Origin: Bdellovibrio bacteriovorus
GTDB lineage: Bacteria > Bdellovibrionota > Bdellovibrionia > Bdellovibrionales > Bdellovibrionaceae
Assembly (NCBI RefSeq): GCF_002208115.1
Contig: NZ_CP020946.1
Location: forward strand, 806,001 to 870,000
Length of the DNA: 64,000 bases
Direction: 5' to 3'
Below the pieces are notes generated by a model. It saw only the letters and a program-made list of their open reading frames with translations, did no database searches and had not been told where the DNA came from. Below, piece by piece: positions 35,042 through 44,024 of this stretch. Each line of letters opens with the position of its first letter. Within the stretch, counting starts at the first letter, position 1. Both the position numbers and the translations under genes were made by a program.

Positions 35042-36190
35042 CTACAGACGGGCGATCACGCTGCGGACATCTTCTGTATCATGATACAACCCGAAGCCGA
35101 AACGCAGGCGGTTCTTGCGTGAATCCACATGGACTCCGCGAGCATCCAGATCCCGCACCAGCTTCTGGCAGTCCTCGGTGGTGGGAAGATCGAAAGTCAG
35201 AAAGTGACCATGATGATCAAGATCCAAAGCCATCAGACGCGAGCGGTTCAGCAGGGGATGCTTCTTTTGATCCAGTTCCTGCAGAAAGACCTTTTGATTA
35301 TTTTGAATGTGGGTGTGAATGGCCGTGACCGTCAGGCCTTCTTTCTTGAATGTTTCCAGCGAGGCAATCAGGCGGTACAGCGCTGAAAAGTCCATGGTGC
35401 TGCCAGCGTACTGAAGGGCATCGGTCGGATAACCCACTTCATTTCCCACGGCAGAAAGCTTGGAAAGTTCGGCAAACCATCCCGTGTGAAACGGACGGTG
35501 ACGGGTGCTTGGGGGAACATAAAGGAAGCAGGCCCCTTCGCCTCCCTGGGCGTATTTGTAAGAGCCGGCAAGATAGAAAAGGCGATCTTCGATGGGCTTT
35601 AAATCCGTCGGCATCGCCATAAAGGCATGATAGCCATCCACCACGAACAAACTGTCGGCGGGGGCGGCTTTCGCCAGACGGTGAATATCGCAAGCAAGTC
35701 CTGAGTTAAAGAACACCTGGCTGACAAAGACCAGATCCCAGGCTGAGGATTTTGCTGCCGCCTCGAATCTTTCCTGGAAGGTCTCAAAGGGCAGGGTGGG
35801 CACTTTCACCACTTCAAACGGAGCCATTTCAGACAGGCGGTTGATCTGACGGTCGAAGCTGTAAAATTCTGAATCGGTGGTCAGGATGCGCAGTTTTTTA
35901 TCCCAGTTCAGGGAGCTGAGCAGGCGAAAGACAAATTCGTGCGTGTTCGGGGCAAAAACAATCTGTTCGGGATGGGACAGGTTCAGATTTTCGGCGATCA
36001 GTTTTTGTGCCTGGGGAACCTTGGTGGAAAAAATGTGGTTCCATTTGTTGTCGACATATTTGCAGGAATCATCCCAGTACTGCAGGTGGGCTTCGCGGGT
36101 GGCATCCGGCCAGTAGTGGTGGCTGTGGCAGGCAAAATGGATCTGCTGGGGATGGGCATCAAGGAAGCGCTTATAAAGGTGTTTGTACAT
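35042..36190 (-). CDS. Kynureninase-like class V PLP enzyme
   Basis: 382 residues of fold-type I PLP enzyme. FACHSHHYWPDATREAHLQYWDD is the N-terminal substrate loop; VFVSQVFFNSGLACDIHRL and LFVVDGYHAFMAMPTDL hold the PLP-ring Asp; the PLP lysine is in YLAGSYKYAQGGEGACFLYVP. This pattern is close to kynureninase and other class V aminotransferases. C-terminal small domain is complete (VHVDSRKNRLRFGFGLYHDTED). Kynurenine pathway partners are not nearby, so the substrate could differ. The start follows a terminator by 14 bases. Confidence 0.83.
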   Translation of the reverse strand: MYKHLYKRFLDAHPQQIHFACHSHHYWPDATREAHLQYWDDSCKYVDNKWNHIFSTKVPQAQKLIAENLNLSHPEQIVFAPNTHEFVFRLLSSLNWDKKLRILTTDSEFYSFDRQINRLSEMAPFEVVKVPTLPFETFQERFEAAAKSSAWDLVFVSQVFFNSGLACDIHRLAKAAPADSLFVVDGYHAFMAMPTDLKPIEDRLFYLAGSYKYAQGGEGACFLYVPPSTRHRPFHTGWFAELSKLSAVGNEVGYPTDALQYAGSTMDFSALYRLIASLETFKKEGLTVTAIHTHIQNNQKVFLQELDQKKHPLLNRSRLMALDLDHHGHFLTFDLPTTEDCQKLVRDLDARGVHVDSRKNRLRFGFGLYHDTEDVRSVIARL

Positions 36191-36204
36191 GCCCTGATGA
36201 TAAT

Positions 36205-36237
36205 AAAAAAGGGAGTCAAAGACTCCCTTTTTTATTT
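36205..36237 (-). terminator. Terminator of the H1-like gene
   Basis: AAAAAAGGGAGTC-AAA-GACTCCCTTTTTT. It shares its stem core with the nuo terminator at 8958. Confidence 0.9.
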
Positions 36238-36253
36238 GCTGTGTGCGCAGCGA

Positions 36254-36824
36254 CTAGAAGTAACCTTCGTCATCACCGAAGTCTTCGTCGTCTTCATCGT
36301 CATCGTCGTCGCCATCATCATCGTGTTTGGAAGTGATGTCTTCTTCGATTTCGTCTTCGTCGTCTTCTTCGATGGAACCTTCGCCTTCTTCAGACTCGTC
36401 TTCGTCATCCCATTCGTCGTCTTCAGAAACAGCTTCTTCTTCGATGTCGATCATGCTGTCGATTTCAGCTTCGTCATCGAAATCCGCTGTCATGTCTTCA
36501 ACCTGAGGTTTCAGAACTTCAACGGCAGCGATACCACCGGCAGCAGCGGCTGCAGCTTTTTCCTTTTTAGGAGCAGCTGGTTTCTTCGCAGCAGGTTTTT
36601 TTGCGGCTGGCTTTTTAGCAGCGGCTTTTTTCGCAGGCTTCGCAGCTTTTTTGGCAGCTGCTTTTTTAGGAGCGGCTTTCTTAGCTGGTTTAGCGTTTTT
36701 TAGCAGTCGCTTTTTTAGCTGGTTTAGCAGCTTTTTTAGTTACTTTTTTTGCGGCAGCTTTCTTAGCAGGTTTCGCTGCTTTCTTAGCTACTTTCTTCGC
36801 AGGTTTTGCTTTTTTCTTTGCCAT
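36254..36824 (-). CDS. Histone H1-like Lys/Ala-rich protein with acidic tail, one-base frameshift
   Basis: The ATG at 36822-36824 (ribosome site AGGGAG) opens a Lys/Ala/Pro-rich chain (MAKKKAKPAKKVAKKAAKPA...) that meets TAA after 44 codons at 36690. The frame one base away continues seamlessly in the same style (NAKPAKKAAPKKAAAKKAAK..., KPAAPKKEKAAAAAGG) and runs to a highly acidic end (DDEDESEEGEGS..., DDDGDDDDDEDDEDFGDDEGYF) with stop at 36254. Removing one base from the A6 run just before the TAA (codons GCT AAA AAA CGC TAA) gives one protein of 189 residues. It resembles H1-type nucleoid proteins such as Hc1. The shift may be an error, a real loss or slippage at the A6 run. Confidence 0.75.
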
Positions 36825-36933
36825 GATTCGCTCCCTGAAATGTCCTGGTTCAATAATGGAAATGCCCCCTTAGACTAGCGAGAATTAAGGGGGCAGGCAA
36901 ATCAAAATAGAATTACGATGAGGACGGTCTTGG

Positions 36934-37710
36934 TTACTTGATAACCCCACTCAAGTGGTCATCGATGATCTTGGCCAGATCATTCGGAAGGATGAAGGAC
37001 AGGAACAGACCACCATTATAGGCGCCGGATTTAGGGACAATCGTGAAATAGCCCAGGGTGCGGGTCGCAGCAGCGTTCTTAAGAGGGTACGTCAGGCCCA
37101 GGAATGCCGGGAACAAGGAACTTTCGATAAACATTCCGACCGCATTCACGCCGAAATACAGATAAACCTTGTTGTCCGAGTTCGGATTCAGACCCAGCCC
37201 AAGGGATGGAAGCTCTCCGCTTGGCATCATTGGCAGGTTGTTACCATTTGGCAATTTAGTCGCCGGCAGGGTTGTAACGCGATCTTTAACAATCAGTTTC
37301 AGTGGAATGCTGACGGCTACGCGCGCCTTTTGCTGGGAATCCATGACCGTCTTGATCTGAACCCCCTTTACTTGCGGCACATCTATATAAAGACTGCTGA
37401 AGGCACCAGGCAGGGGGAGGTACAGAAGCAAAGCGTTGTTGGCTTTGTCGATACCAAGCACCTTTTCATTTTCATAGGTGCCGCCGCCCACGTATCCATT
37501 TAAATCCATTTTGTCGTAAGCACTTGGAGGAGCTGGCTCTGTCGGAGCAGGTGTGCCACCTTGACCAGAGTTCCCGCCATCACTGGACCCTTGGCTGGTA
37601 TTGCCGGTAGCGCCAGGCAGGGACTCGAATCCTCCTTGTTTGCCACAGGCGGCAAGAGCTGCGGTGGCGAAAAGAGCGACCATCAATCTTGCTGTGATAT
37701 GTTTAGTCAT
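36934..37710 (-). CDS. Lipoprotein of unknown function
   Basis: 258 residues from the ATG at 37708-37710 (Shine-Dalgarno GGAGG), preferred over a frame starting eight residues earlier. The lipobox is ALAAC with Cys22. A Gly/Ser/Pro-rich spacer (SSDGGNSGQGGTPAPTEPAPP) holds the domain away from the membrane. The domain has beta-strand character (MDLNGYVGGGTYENEKVLGIDK, RVAVSIPLKLIVKD, KVYLYFGVNAVGMFIESS). A long leucine-rich end (LFLSFILPNDLAKIIDDHLSGV) follows. No family recognised. Confidence 0.8.
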   Translation of the reverse strand: MTKHITARLMVALFATAALAACGKQGGFESLPGATGNTSQGSSDGGNSGQGGTPAPTEPAPPSAYDKMDLNGYVGGGTYENEKVLGIDKANNALLLYLPLPGAFSSLYIDVPQVKGVQIKTVMDSQQKARVAVSIPLKLIVKDRVTTLPATKLPNGNNLPMMPSGELPSLGLGLNPNSDNKVYLYFGVNAVGMFIESSLFPAFLGLTYPLKNAAATRTLGYFTIVPKSGAYNGGLFLSFILPNDLAKIIDDHLSGVIK

Positions 37711-37899
37711 ACAAAACCTCCATGCTTCTTCCATATTTTTCGGAAGGTTTTGCCCTGGACTTTAGCTAAATATTTGAAATTATTGGTAAAAAAGTTCTAC
37801 ACTTTTCTGGTGCTAATTATCTAGGCAGCTTTGCCTGGAAAAACTTTGAACATTAAAAATGAAAAAGGGAAGCCGATGCCTAGCCGGTTCCCCCAAAAT

Positions 37900-37940
37900 A
37901 AAAAACCCGGAAGGCGTAAACCCTCCGGGTATAAAGTTAC
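37900..37940 (-). terminator. Terminator of the flagellin gene
   Basis: ACCCGGA / TCCGGGT with a 12-base loop (37905-37930), on the minus strand followed by TTTTTTATTTT. Confidence 0.85.
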
Positions 37941-37991
37941 CTTTTACTTCAGCTTCGGGCTTGCGCCCTCAGCCTCGTCCGCTGCCGCGGC

Positions 37992-38825
37992 TTAACCGAT
38001 CAGCTTAAGAGCCAATTGGTTGGACTGGTTGGCTTGAGCCAAAGTGGATGTACCAGCTTGCAACAAGATGTTGTTACGAGTCATCTCGGAAGATGCCTGA
38101 GCAACGTCTGTGTCACGGATACGGCTGTTAGCTGCAGACAAGTTCTCTTGAGCAACACCCAAGTTGTCCACTGTAGAAGTCAATCTGTTCTGAAGGGCAC
38201 CCAGGTTGGCGCGAGTTCCAGAGATTGAAGTCTGTGCATTATCCAGCATACCCAAAGCTTCCTGAGCGCCTTCTTTAGTGGAGAAATCCACACCAGACAG
38301 ACCCAGAGCATCCAAAGTAGCCACGTTTTCAGAAGCGTTGAAGGAGATACGATCTTCTTCAGAGTTGTTGAACAAACCTACTTGGAAATCGAACTTCGGA
38401 GAAGAACCATCCAATAGTTTTGTAGTACCCCAAGTTGTTACAGAAGCAATACGCTGCATTTCTGATTTCAACTGTTGAACCTCTTTATTCAACATGCCAC
38501 GCTCTGTTTCACCAACTGTATCAGAAGCAGCCTGGATGCCCAACTCACGAAGACGAACCACGATGTTACCGATCTCGTTCAGACCACCCTCTGCAGTTTG
38601 AACCATGGAGATACCATCGTTCGCATTGCGCTGAGCTTGAGCAGCAGATCTGATCTGAGCTTTCAAGCCTTCAGAGATCGCCAAACCTGCAGCGTCGTCA
38701 GCAGCTTTATTGATGCGGCTGCCGGAAGCAAGTTTCGCCATAGAGTCGTTGATCTGTCTTTGAGAACCGACCAAGTTACGTTGAGCATTCAGTGCACTGA
38801 TATTTGTTGTTACTCTCATTCCCAT
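37992..38825 (-). CDS. fliC: Flagellin
   Basis: 277-residue flagellin. The N-terminal D0/D1 block (MGMRVTTNISALNAQRNLVG, SRINKAADDAAGLAISEGLKAQ) and the C-terminal D1/D0 block (NRLTSTVDNLGVAQENLSAA, SRIRDTDVAQASSEMTRNNI, LAQANQSNQLALKLIG) are fully conserved; the central variable region is very short (about residues 140-190). Bdellovibrio carries several flagellins of exactly this size. It is preceded by a leader of some 300 bases with several hairpins (see 38888-39112), no other fli gene is adjacent, and a terminator follows. The filament is needed for motility and prey encounter. Confidence 0.96.
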   Translation of the reverse strand: MGMRVTTNISALNAQRNLVGSQRQINDSMAKLASGSRINKAADDAAGLAISEGLKAQIRSAAQAQRNANDGISMVQTAEGGLNEIGNIVVRLRELGIQAASDTVGETERGMLNKEVQQLKSEMQRIASVTTWGTTKLLDGSSPKFDFQVGLFNNSEEDRISFNASENVATLDALGLSGVDFSTKEGAQEALGMLDNAQTSISGTRANLGALQNRLTSTVDNLGVAQENLSAANSRIRDTDVAQASSEMTRNNILLQAGTSTLAQANQSNQLALKLIG

Positions 38826-39059
38826 TTTAAATTCCTCCGTTAATATTTATTTTTCATATTCATTACCTTCCTTGATTTGTTTTGTTGGCATCAGCGAAAC
38901 CTACTTTCGCTTTGCCGGCACTGACATCCGAGTCGGTGCATTTGTATGGCCTTTGTTTTTTGCTCTTTTCAGAGCTTGGGCTTAGTCCGCTTCCGAGGCT
39001 TGCAGCCTCTGCAGCTCCTGGGCTCTGCCCGGTGAACAATCTATTGTTCTATTTTACTT

Positions 39060-39104
39060 TCATCCTTGAAGGCCCTCCTTTCGGTTCAGCAAGAGAGTGA
39101 CCAT
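39060..39104 (-). other. Possible 14-codon leader peptide in the flagellin leader
   Basis: ATG at 39102-39104 reads MVTLLLNRKEGLQG and stops at 39060. A purine-rich AAGGAG lies nine bases before it. The perfect stem CAAGAGAG/CTCTCTTG (39090-39112) has ATGGTCA as its loop, so the start codon would be displayed in the loop. Not known to be translated. Confidence 0.3.
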
Positions 39105-39143
39105 CTCTCTTGACTCCTTCTGAGTGAATCGTTGATGTGCATT

Positions 39144-39170
39144 AGATCGGGATTTGGTACGAGCTCTTGA
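39144..39170 (-). promoter_or_regulatory. Candidate flagellar (sigma-28-like) promoter of fliC
   Basis: On the minus strand TCAAGAGC, an 11-base spacer and CCCGATCT compare with the sigma-28 consensus TAAAGTTT-N11-GCCGATAA. Spacing is exact and CCGAT matches, but the -35 match is partial. Confidence 0.35.
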
Positions 39171-39391
39171 CAGGACGTCGGGCGGGTTTTGTTTGTTTTT
39201 CACAATACTGGCCGTAAGGCAGATCGGGGTTTCAGGACGTAGGATTGTCCTGAATCATTTGTACACAGTACTTTCAGAGGGAAAAATCGAATTTGGCAGG
39301 ACTTTGGATAAGTCAATTTTCTGAATGGGGATAAAGGGCTTAAGCGACGCAAAGGCCGCAAACCCGCTGCTGGAGTGCAAAGGAACAGAAT

Positions 39392-39652
39392 TTAATCGAT
39401 TTCGATAAAGCGGCAGAAGGCCATGTTGCCCGCCAGTTCGTACTGGTGGGTCTGTGTGGCTTTCAGGTGATGAATGGGATTGTACCCAATAGTGCAGACA
39501 ACTTTTTCGCCATCATAGTGAGAACAGTCCTCACAGGAAAAGCGTGTGTCATATTCCATGTAGTCCTTGGGGTTGACGCGGTCTTTTTTGATGGATGGAT
39601 GCAGGCGCGGCTGGGATTTGCCTTTACCTTTGGGATTTACGATACCTGCCAC
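39392..39652 (-). CDS. Small conserved-looking Cys-motif protein
   Basis: 86 residues. The start is taken as GTG at 39650-39652, which has AAGGCGG at a good distance; in-frame ATG codons only exist further upstream within the divergent clpB gene. The basic N-terminal half (VNPKGKGKSQPRLHPSIKKD) is followed by CEDCSHYDGEKVVCTIGYNPIHH and MAFCRFIEID. Cysteines 40, 43, 53 and 80 give C-x2-C-x9-C-x26-C, enough for zinc or an iron-sulfur cluster. I know of no family with this layout. The start region is divergent from clpB. Confidence 0.7.
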   Translation of the reverse strand: MAGIVNPKGKGKSQPRLHPSIKKDRVNPKDYMEYDTRFSCEDCSHYDGEKVVCTIGYNPIHHLKATQTHQYELAGNMAFCRFIEID

Positions 39653-39661
39653 TGTGACCGC

Positions 39662-39689
39662 CTTGACATTGCTGAAATAAGACTCATCC
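39662..39689 (+). promoter_or_regulatory. Candidate heat-shock promoter of clpB
   Basis: CTTGACA (39662-39668), 13 bases, ACTCATCC (39682-39689) compare with sigma-32 CTTGAAA-N13-CCCCATNT. Spacing is right and the -35 is good; the -10 is partial. Confidence 0.4.
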
Positions 39690-39710
39690 TTTATTCCAGA
39701 TGGAGGGTTT

Positions 39711-42299
39711 ATGAGCAACGATATTGAAAAAATGACGCGAAAAAGCCAGGAGGCCATGCAGGCCGCCGCGAGACTGGCTGAGCGCAAAAACAGCCCCTCT
39801 GTAGAGCCGGAACACCTTCTGATGGAGCTGGTACAGCAGACCGAAGGCATTGTTCCGCGCATTCTCGACAAATTGAATGTTCCTCAGGCCCAGTTCCTTG
39901 CGGAACTGCGGACCAAAATTGATAAATTCCCTCAGGTGACGGGCGGCGGCCAAAAGCTGTTTGCCAGCCCTCGTCTTGAAAAGATCTTCAAGGCGGCCGA
40001 AGACGAAGCGCAGGAGTGGGGTGATTCCTATATCTCCACCGAGCACTTCTTTATGGCCATGCTTAAAGGGGGGGACTCTGAACTGCTTGGGCTGTTTAAG
40101 AAAAACAAAGTCACGGCGGAGGCGGCTCGCACGGCCCTGACTGAAATTCGCGGAAAACAAAAAGTGACGGATGATGATCCGGAAAACAAGTACGAGGTTC
40201 TGAACAAGTACGCCCGTGATCTGACCGCTTTGGCGGCCGAGGGCAAATTGGATCCGGTGGTGGGTCGCGATGAAGAAATCCGCCGCGTGGTGCAGGTTCT
40301 TTCCCGTCGTACCAAAAACAACCCGGTCCTGATCGGTGAGCCTGGTGTGGGTAAAACCGCCATCGCCGAAGGCCTGGCTTTGCGTATTATCAAACAGGAC
40401 GTACCGGACAATCTGATTGGCAAAAAACTGATGTCCCTGGATATGGGAGCCCTGATTGCGGGTGCCAAGTACCGTGGGGAATTTGAAGACCGTCTGAAGG
40501 CGGTGATCAAAGAAGTGACCAGCAGTGAAGGCCAGATCATTCTGTTCATCGACGAACTGCACACTTTGGTGGGCGCGGGTAAAACCGACGGCGCCATGGA
40601 TGCAGGACAGTTGCTGAAGCCGGCACTGGCGCGCGGTGAATTGCGCTGTATCGGTGCGACCACTTTGGATGAGTACCGCAAGTACATCGAAAAGGATGCG
40701 GCTTTGGAAAGACGCTTCCAGACTGTGATGGTCGAGGAACCAAGTGTTGAAGACGCCATCACCATCCTGCGTGGCCTGAAAGAAAAGTATGAAGTCCACC
40801 ACGGTATTCGCATCACGGATGCGGCGCTGGTGTCGGCGGTGAAATTGTCTCACCGTTATATCACCAACCGTTTCCTGCCGGACAAGGCGATTGACCTTAT
40901 TGACGAGGCGGCCAGCAAGCTGGGTATTGAAACCCGCTCGGTGCCGGAAGAAGTCGACAAGATCGAACGCGAGCTGATGCAGTTGCGTATTGAAAAAGAG
41001 GCGCTGAAAAAAGAAAAAGACGAAAGCGCCCGCGAGCGTCTGGCGGTGATCGATAAAGAAATCACCGAGCTGAACGCCAAGAACCAGTTGCTGCGTGAAC
41101 AGTGGGAATTTGAAAAAGGCGGCATTGAGGGTATTAAAAAACTCAAAGCCGACATTGAGGATCTGAAAGTGGCGGTGGCCAAAGCCGAGCGCGAAGGCGA
41201 CTTGGGTAAAGCGGCCGAACTGAAGTACGGAAAGCTTCCCGAGGCCGAGAAAAAACTTAAAGCCCTGGAAGAGCGCAGCAAGGAAGGCGCAAAATCCGCT
41301 TCAGAAAACCGCATGCTGAAAGAAGAGGTCGGTCCTGAGGATGTGGCCGAAGTCGTCGCGAAGTGGACGGGAATTCCAGTCAGCAAAATGCTGGAAAGTG
41401 AATCTCAGAAACTGCTGCACATGGAAGATTCTTTGAAACACCGTGTGGTGGGTCAGGATCATGCCCTGACGATTGTGGCCGATGCCATTCGCCGGGCGCG
41501 GGCTGAGATTTCAGACCCGAACCGTCCGATCGGGACCTTTATGTTCCTGGGTCCGACGGGTGTGGGTAAAACTGAAACCGTGAAGGCCTTGGCCGAATTC
41601 CTGTTCGATGACGAACAAGCCGTTGTTCGTATCGACATGAGTGAATACATGGAAAAACACGCGGTATCCCGTCTGATCGGCGCGCCTCCGGGTTATGTCG
41701 GTTATGAAGAGGGTGGTCAGTTGACGGAATCAGTCCGTCGCCGCCCGTACAGTGTGGTTCTGCTGGATGAGGTTGAAAAAGCCCATCCGGATGTGTTCAA
41801 CATCCTGTTGCAGGTTCTGGATGACGGTCGTTTGACCGATGGTCAGGGGCGCACGGTGGATTTCAAAAACACCGTGTTGATCATGACCTCGAACGTGGGT
41901 TCACAGTCGATTTTGGATCCGGGTATGTCGGAAAATCAGAAGCGTGAAGCCGTCAACGAAGCTTTGCGTGAAAGATTCCGTCCGGAGTTCCTGAATCGTA
42001 TTGATGAGATCGTGATGTTCAAGTCCCTGGGCGAATCGCAGATTTCCGGCATCGTGAAGGTGCAGTTGGATCTGGTCGCGCAACGACTGAGAGCAAAAAA
42101 GATCGGCATCGACTTCAATCAGGAGGCCATCGACTTCCTGGCGAAGAAAGGCTACGACCCGATTTATGGTGCAAGACCTTTGAAGCGTGTGATTCAGACC
42201 GAACTTCTGAACCCACTTTCCAAAGAGATCATCTCTGGCAAAGTCAAAGCCGGAGACACCATTCACGTCAAAGCCAACGGCGGCTCCTTGACCTTCTAA
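39711..42299 (+). CDS. clpB: ClpB disaggregase
   Basis: 862-residue Hsp100 chaperone that resolves aggregates with DnaK. Domains: Clp_N repeats (1-145, [20 protein letters not shown]), AAA+ D1 with Walker A GEPGVGKT (209-216), the long coiled-coil middle domain (about 400-530; [19 protein letters not shown]...), and AAA+ D2 with Walker A GPTGVGKT (614-621) and sensor regions ([10 protein letters not shown]). Length equals E. coli ClpB (857), so the full-length form with its N domain starts here. Shine-Dalgarno GGAGGG is strong. Probably heat-shock controlled (see the promoter). Confidence 0.98.
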   Translation: MSNDIEKMTRKSQEAMQAAARLAERKNSPSVEPEHLLMELVQQTEGIVPRILDKLNVPQAQFLAELRTKIDKFPQVTGGGQKLFASPRLEKIFKAAEDEAQEWGDSYISTEHFFMAMLKGGDSELLGLFKKNKVTAEAARTALTEIRGKQKVTDDDPENKYEVLNKYARDLTALAAEGKLDPVVGRDEEIRRVVQVLSRRTKNNPVLIGEPGVGKTAIAEGLALRIIKQDVPDNLIGKKLMSLDMGALIAGAKYRGEFEDRLKAVIKEVTSSEGQIILFIDELHTLVGAGKTDGAMDAGQLLKPALARGELRCIGATTLDEYRKYIEKDAALERRFQTVMVEEPSVEDAITILRGLKEKYEVHHGIRITDAALVSAVKLSHRYITNRFLPDKAIDLIDEAASKLGIETRSVPEEVDKIERELMQLRIEKEALKKEKDESARERLAVIDKEITELNAKNQLLREQWEFEKGGIEGIKKLKADIEDLKVAVAKAEREGDLGKAAELKYGKLPEAEKKLKALEERSKEGAKSASENRMLKEEVGPEDVAEVVAKWTGIPVSKMLESESQKLLHMEDSLKHRVVGQDHALTIVADAIRRARAEISDPNRPIGTFMFLGPTGVGKTETVKALAEFLFDDEQAVVRIDMSEYMEKHAVSRLIGAPPGYVGYEEGGQLTESVRRRPYSVVLLDEVEKAHPDVFNILLQVLDDGRLTDGQGRTVDFKNTVLIMTSNVGSQSILDPGMSENQKREAVNEALRERFRPEFLNRIDEIVMFKSLGESQISGIVKVQLDLVAQRLRAKKIGIDFNQEAIDFLAKKGYDPIYGARPLKRVIQTELLNPLSKEIISGKVKAGDTIHVKANGGSLTF

Positions 42300-42333
42300 A
42301 AGGGGCCTGGTTGTTTTTTCTGGCTAAACAGCA

Positions 42334-42366
42334 TCAAGCCCTGTCTCATCGAGGCAGGGCTTTTTG
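42334..42366 (+). terminator. Terminator of clpB
   Basis: AAGCCCTG / CAGGGCTT with a 10-base loop followed by TTT. Confidence 0.85.
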
Positions 42367-42417
42367 CTTCTTAAGCGATGACATGACAATTGAGTTTTAC
42401 GGGAATAGAGTGAAGGA

Positions 42418-42801
42418 ATGAAAAAACAAAAGAAAAAGACATTGGCCTTGATTGCTCACGACGGAAAGAAAGCTTTGATGGTTTCATTCGTGCGTGATCA
42501 TCTGGATACTTTCAAAAACTTCACTTTGGTGGGCACCGGCAATACCGGTCGTCTGATTCAAGCCGCGGGTCTGAAGGTTACACGCAGGCTATCGGGACCG
42601 CTGGGTGGGGACGCCCAGATCGCTGCCGAGGTTGCGACTGGCAAGTGCCAAGGGGTGATCTTTTTCCGTGATCCGCTGGGCATGCATCCCCATGACCCGG
42701 ACATCTCGATGCTGATGCGAATCTGTGACGTTCATAACGTTCCTTTGGCGACCAATCCGGCGACGGCTGAGCTGCTGATTACGGGCCTTTCCCACGACTA
42801 G
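42418..42801 (+). CDS. mgsA: Methylglyoxal synthase
   Basis: 127-residue enzyme that converts dihydroxyacetone phosphate to methylglyoxal, a glycolytic bypass. IAHDGKK (His14, Asp15), the phosphate-binding GTGNTGRLI, the catalytic Asp65 (GGDAQIAAEV), FFRDPLGMHPHDPDISMLMR (Asp85, His92) and HNVPLATNPATAE are all in place. It is slightly shorter than E. coli MgsA (152) at both ends. Shine-Dalgarno AAGGA lies immediately before. Neighbours are unrelated, so this is a stand-alone gene. Confidence 0.96.
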   Translation: MKKQKKKTLALIAHDGKKALMVSFVRDHLDTFKNFTLVGTGNTGRLIQAAGLKVTRRLSGPLGGDAQIAAEVATGKCQGVIFFRDPLGMHPHDPDISMLMRICDVHNVPLATNPATAELLITGLSHD

Positions 42802-42892
42802 TGCTGTCAGGGTTTTAGACACCTTTTGCATTCTTTTCCGTTACAGGCCTGTGGGTTGAGAAACCCCTCTGCCGAGGGCATCCTCACGGGCT

Positions 42893-44002
42893 ATGCGTCT
42901 GAATAAAGCCTTCCTTATTGCCAGTTTGATCTTTGCAACGTCGGCCCACGCCAACAAAGGGGCGAATTGCGCTGATGGTTCCGTGGTACTGGGTTTTGCC
43001 GGGGACATTCTGGTTCACGATGCTCTTTATAAAAACATTCTGCCCAAACAGAACTTCACAAGTCTTTGGAACAAGGCCATTCCGTTGTTCAACAAAGCCG
43101 ATTACATGACCGTGAATCTGGAAGGCCCGGCGGCCGTTGGTATCGACAAAGCCGGTCGTGATGTGGGCGATCAGGGTTTCACCTATGATCTGAACGTGTA
43201 TTCGGGAACGAATTTTTCCTTCAACTTCCATCCGCAGATTCTGCGTGATCTGAAAAGTTCCAATATTGATCTGATCAGCACCGCGAACAATCATTCCTTG
43301 GACAGACAATGGCGGGGAGTCGATCGCACGATTGAGGCCGCAAAAAACATCGGCCTTTCCATAGTGGGCACAAGACCGTCTTACGCGCCGAATGAAAACT
43401 TCTATCACCTGACGGATGTGCGCGGTTATCGCATGGCCTTTATTGCCTGCACCGAAGCGACCAATGGGATTGCAGACACTAAGAACCAGGTTCTTTCCTG
43501 TTATGGCAAGTCCCAGCAGGTGGAAATATTGATTCGTCAGCTGCGCGCTCGTGGCGACATTGACGGCGTGTTCGTGCTTCCGCACTGGGGTGTGGAATAC
43601 AGCCACAAGCCGGACAAATCACAAACAGCTTATGCCAAACGCTTTTTGGAAGCGGGCGCTGTGGCAGTGGTGGGATCTCATCCCCATGTCCTGCAACCTT
43701 GGGAAAGCTATCGCACCAGTGATGGTCGTTTGACGATGATTGTGTATTCTCTGGGGAACTTCCTGGCATTCCAGGCCGGGACCGAAAAGAAGACCGGCGC
43801 CGTTGTCTATCTGCAGTTGGGACGCGATGTGCAGGGCCGCACTCAGGTGCTGACATCCTATTACACGCCGACGTACCGCGATGGTTACACCGTTTATCCG
43901 ATCAGCAGCAAAGGTTCCAAGGACGCGCTGAAAGAGGCCGCCCGTCATCTGGGTACGGTAAATCGTCTGGAGCCAGACCAGAAAATCCCGCGCTGCAATT
44001 AA
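42893..44002 (+). CDS. CapA/PgsA-like metallophosphatase-fold protein, secreted
   Basis: 369 residues with a signal peptide (1-20, SAHA). CapA family: GFAGDILVHDAL, VNLEGPA, DLISTANNHSLDRQWRGVDRTIEAA, LPHWGVEYSHKPDKSQ and VVGSHPHVLQPWESY, MIVYSLGNFL are the metal-site motifs (D, N-N-H, H, H-x-H) of the calcineurin-like fold. CapA proteins help build poly-gamma-glutamate capsules, but many homologues have unknown targets, and no pgs/cap partner genes are here. Soluble periplasmic location is predicted. The ribosome site is weak. It sits at the edge of the AT-rich ATPase/PIN island. Confidence 0.9.
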   Translation: MRLNKAFLIASLIFATSAHANKGANCADGSVVLGFAGDILVHDALYKNILPKQNFTSLWNKAIPLFNKADYMTVNLEGPAAVGIDKAGRDVGDQGFTYDLNVYSGTNFSFNFHPQILRDLKSSNIDLISTANNHSLDRQWRGVDRTIEAAKNIGLSIVGTRPSYAPNENFYHLTDVRGYRMAFIACTEATNGIADTKNQVLSCYGKSQQVEILIRQLRARGDIDGVFVLPHWGVEYSHKPDKSQTAYAKRFLEAGAVAVVGSHPHVLQPWESYRTSDGRLTMIVYSLGNFLAFQAGTEKKTGAVVYLQLGRDVQGRTQVLTSYYTPTYRDGYTVYPISSKGSKDALKEAARHLGTVNRLEPDQKIPRCN

Positions 44003-44024
44003 TTGGTATATGTACTGAAGGCTG

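Larger units (their letters stand above)
38826..39391 (-). promoter_or_regulatory. Long structured leader and control region of flagellin
   Basis: 566 bases with no clear gene. From the fliC side (minus strand) it holds hairpins AGCGAAA-CCTAC-TTTCGCT (38893-38911), GCACTGAC/GTCGGTGC (about 38930-38950), an outer stem CAGAGC/GCTCTG (38970-39027) enclosing GAGGCT-TGC-AGCCTC (38995-39009), the repeat GAACAAT-CT-ATTGTTC (39034-39049) and a stem around 39090-39112. Candidate promoter: see 39144-39170. Little is seen beyond 39171. Confidence 0.6.

Noticed and set aside
38882-39100. Open frame of 72 codons in the flagellin leader, plus strand
   Set aside because: Antisense to the leader, no ribosome site, low-quality sequence; the hairpins explain the pattern.
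39662-39689. Firm call of a sigma-32 promoter
   Set aside because: The -10 match is only partial, so it is listed as a candidate rather than a finding.
39653-39871. N-terminal extension of the Cys-motif protein into the clpB start
   Set aside because: It would overlap 160 bases of clpB coding sequence in antisense; the GTG at 39652 with AAGGCGG fits better.
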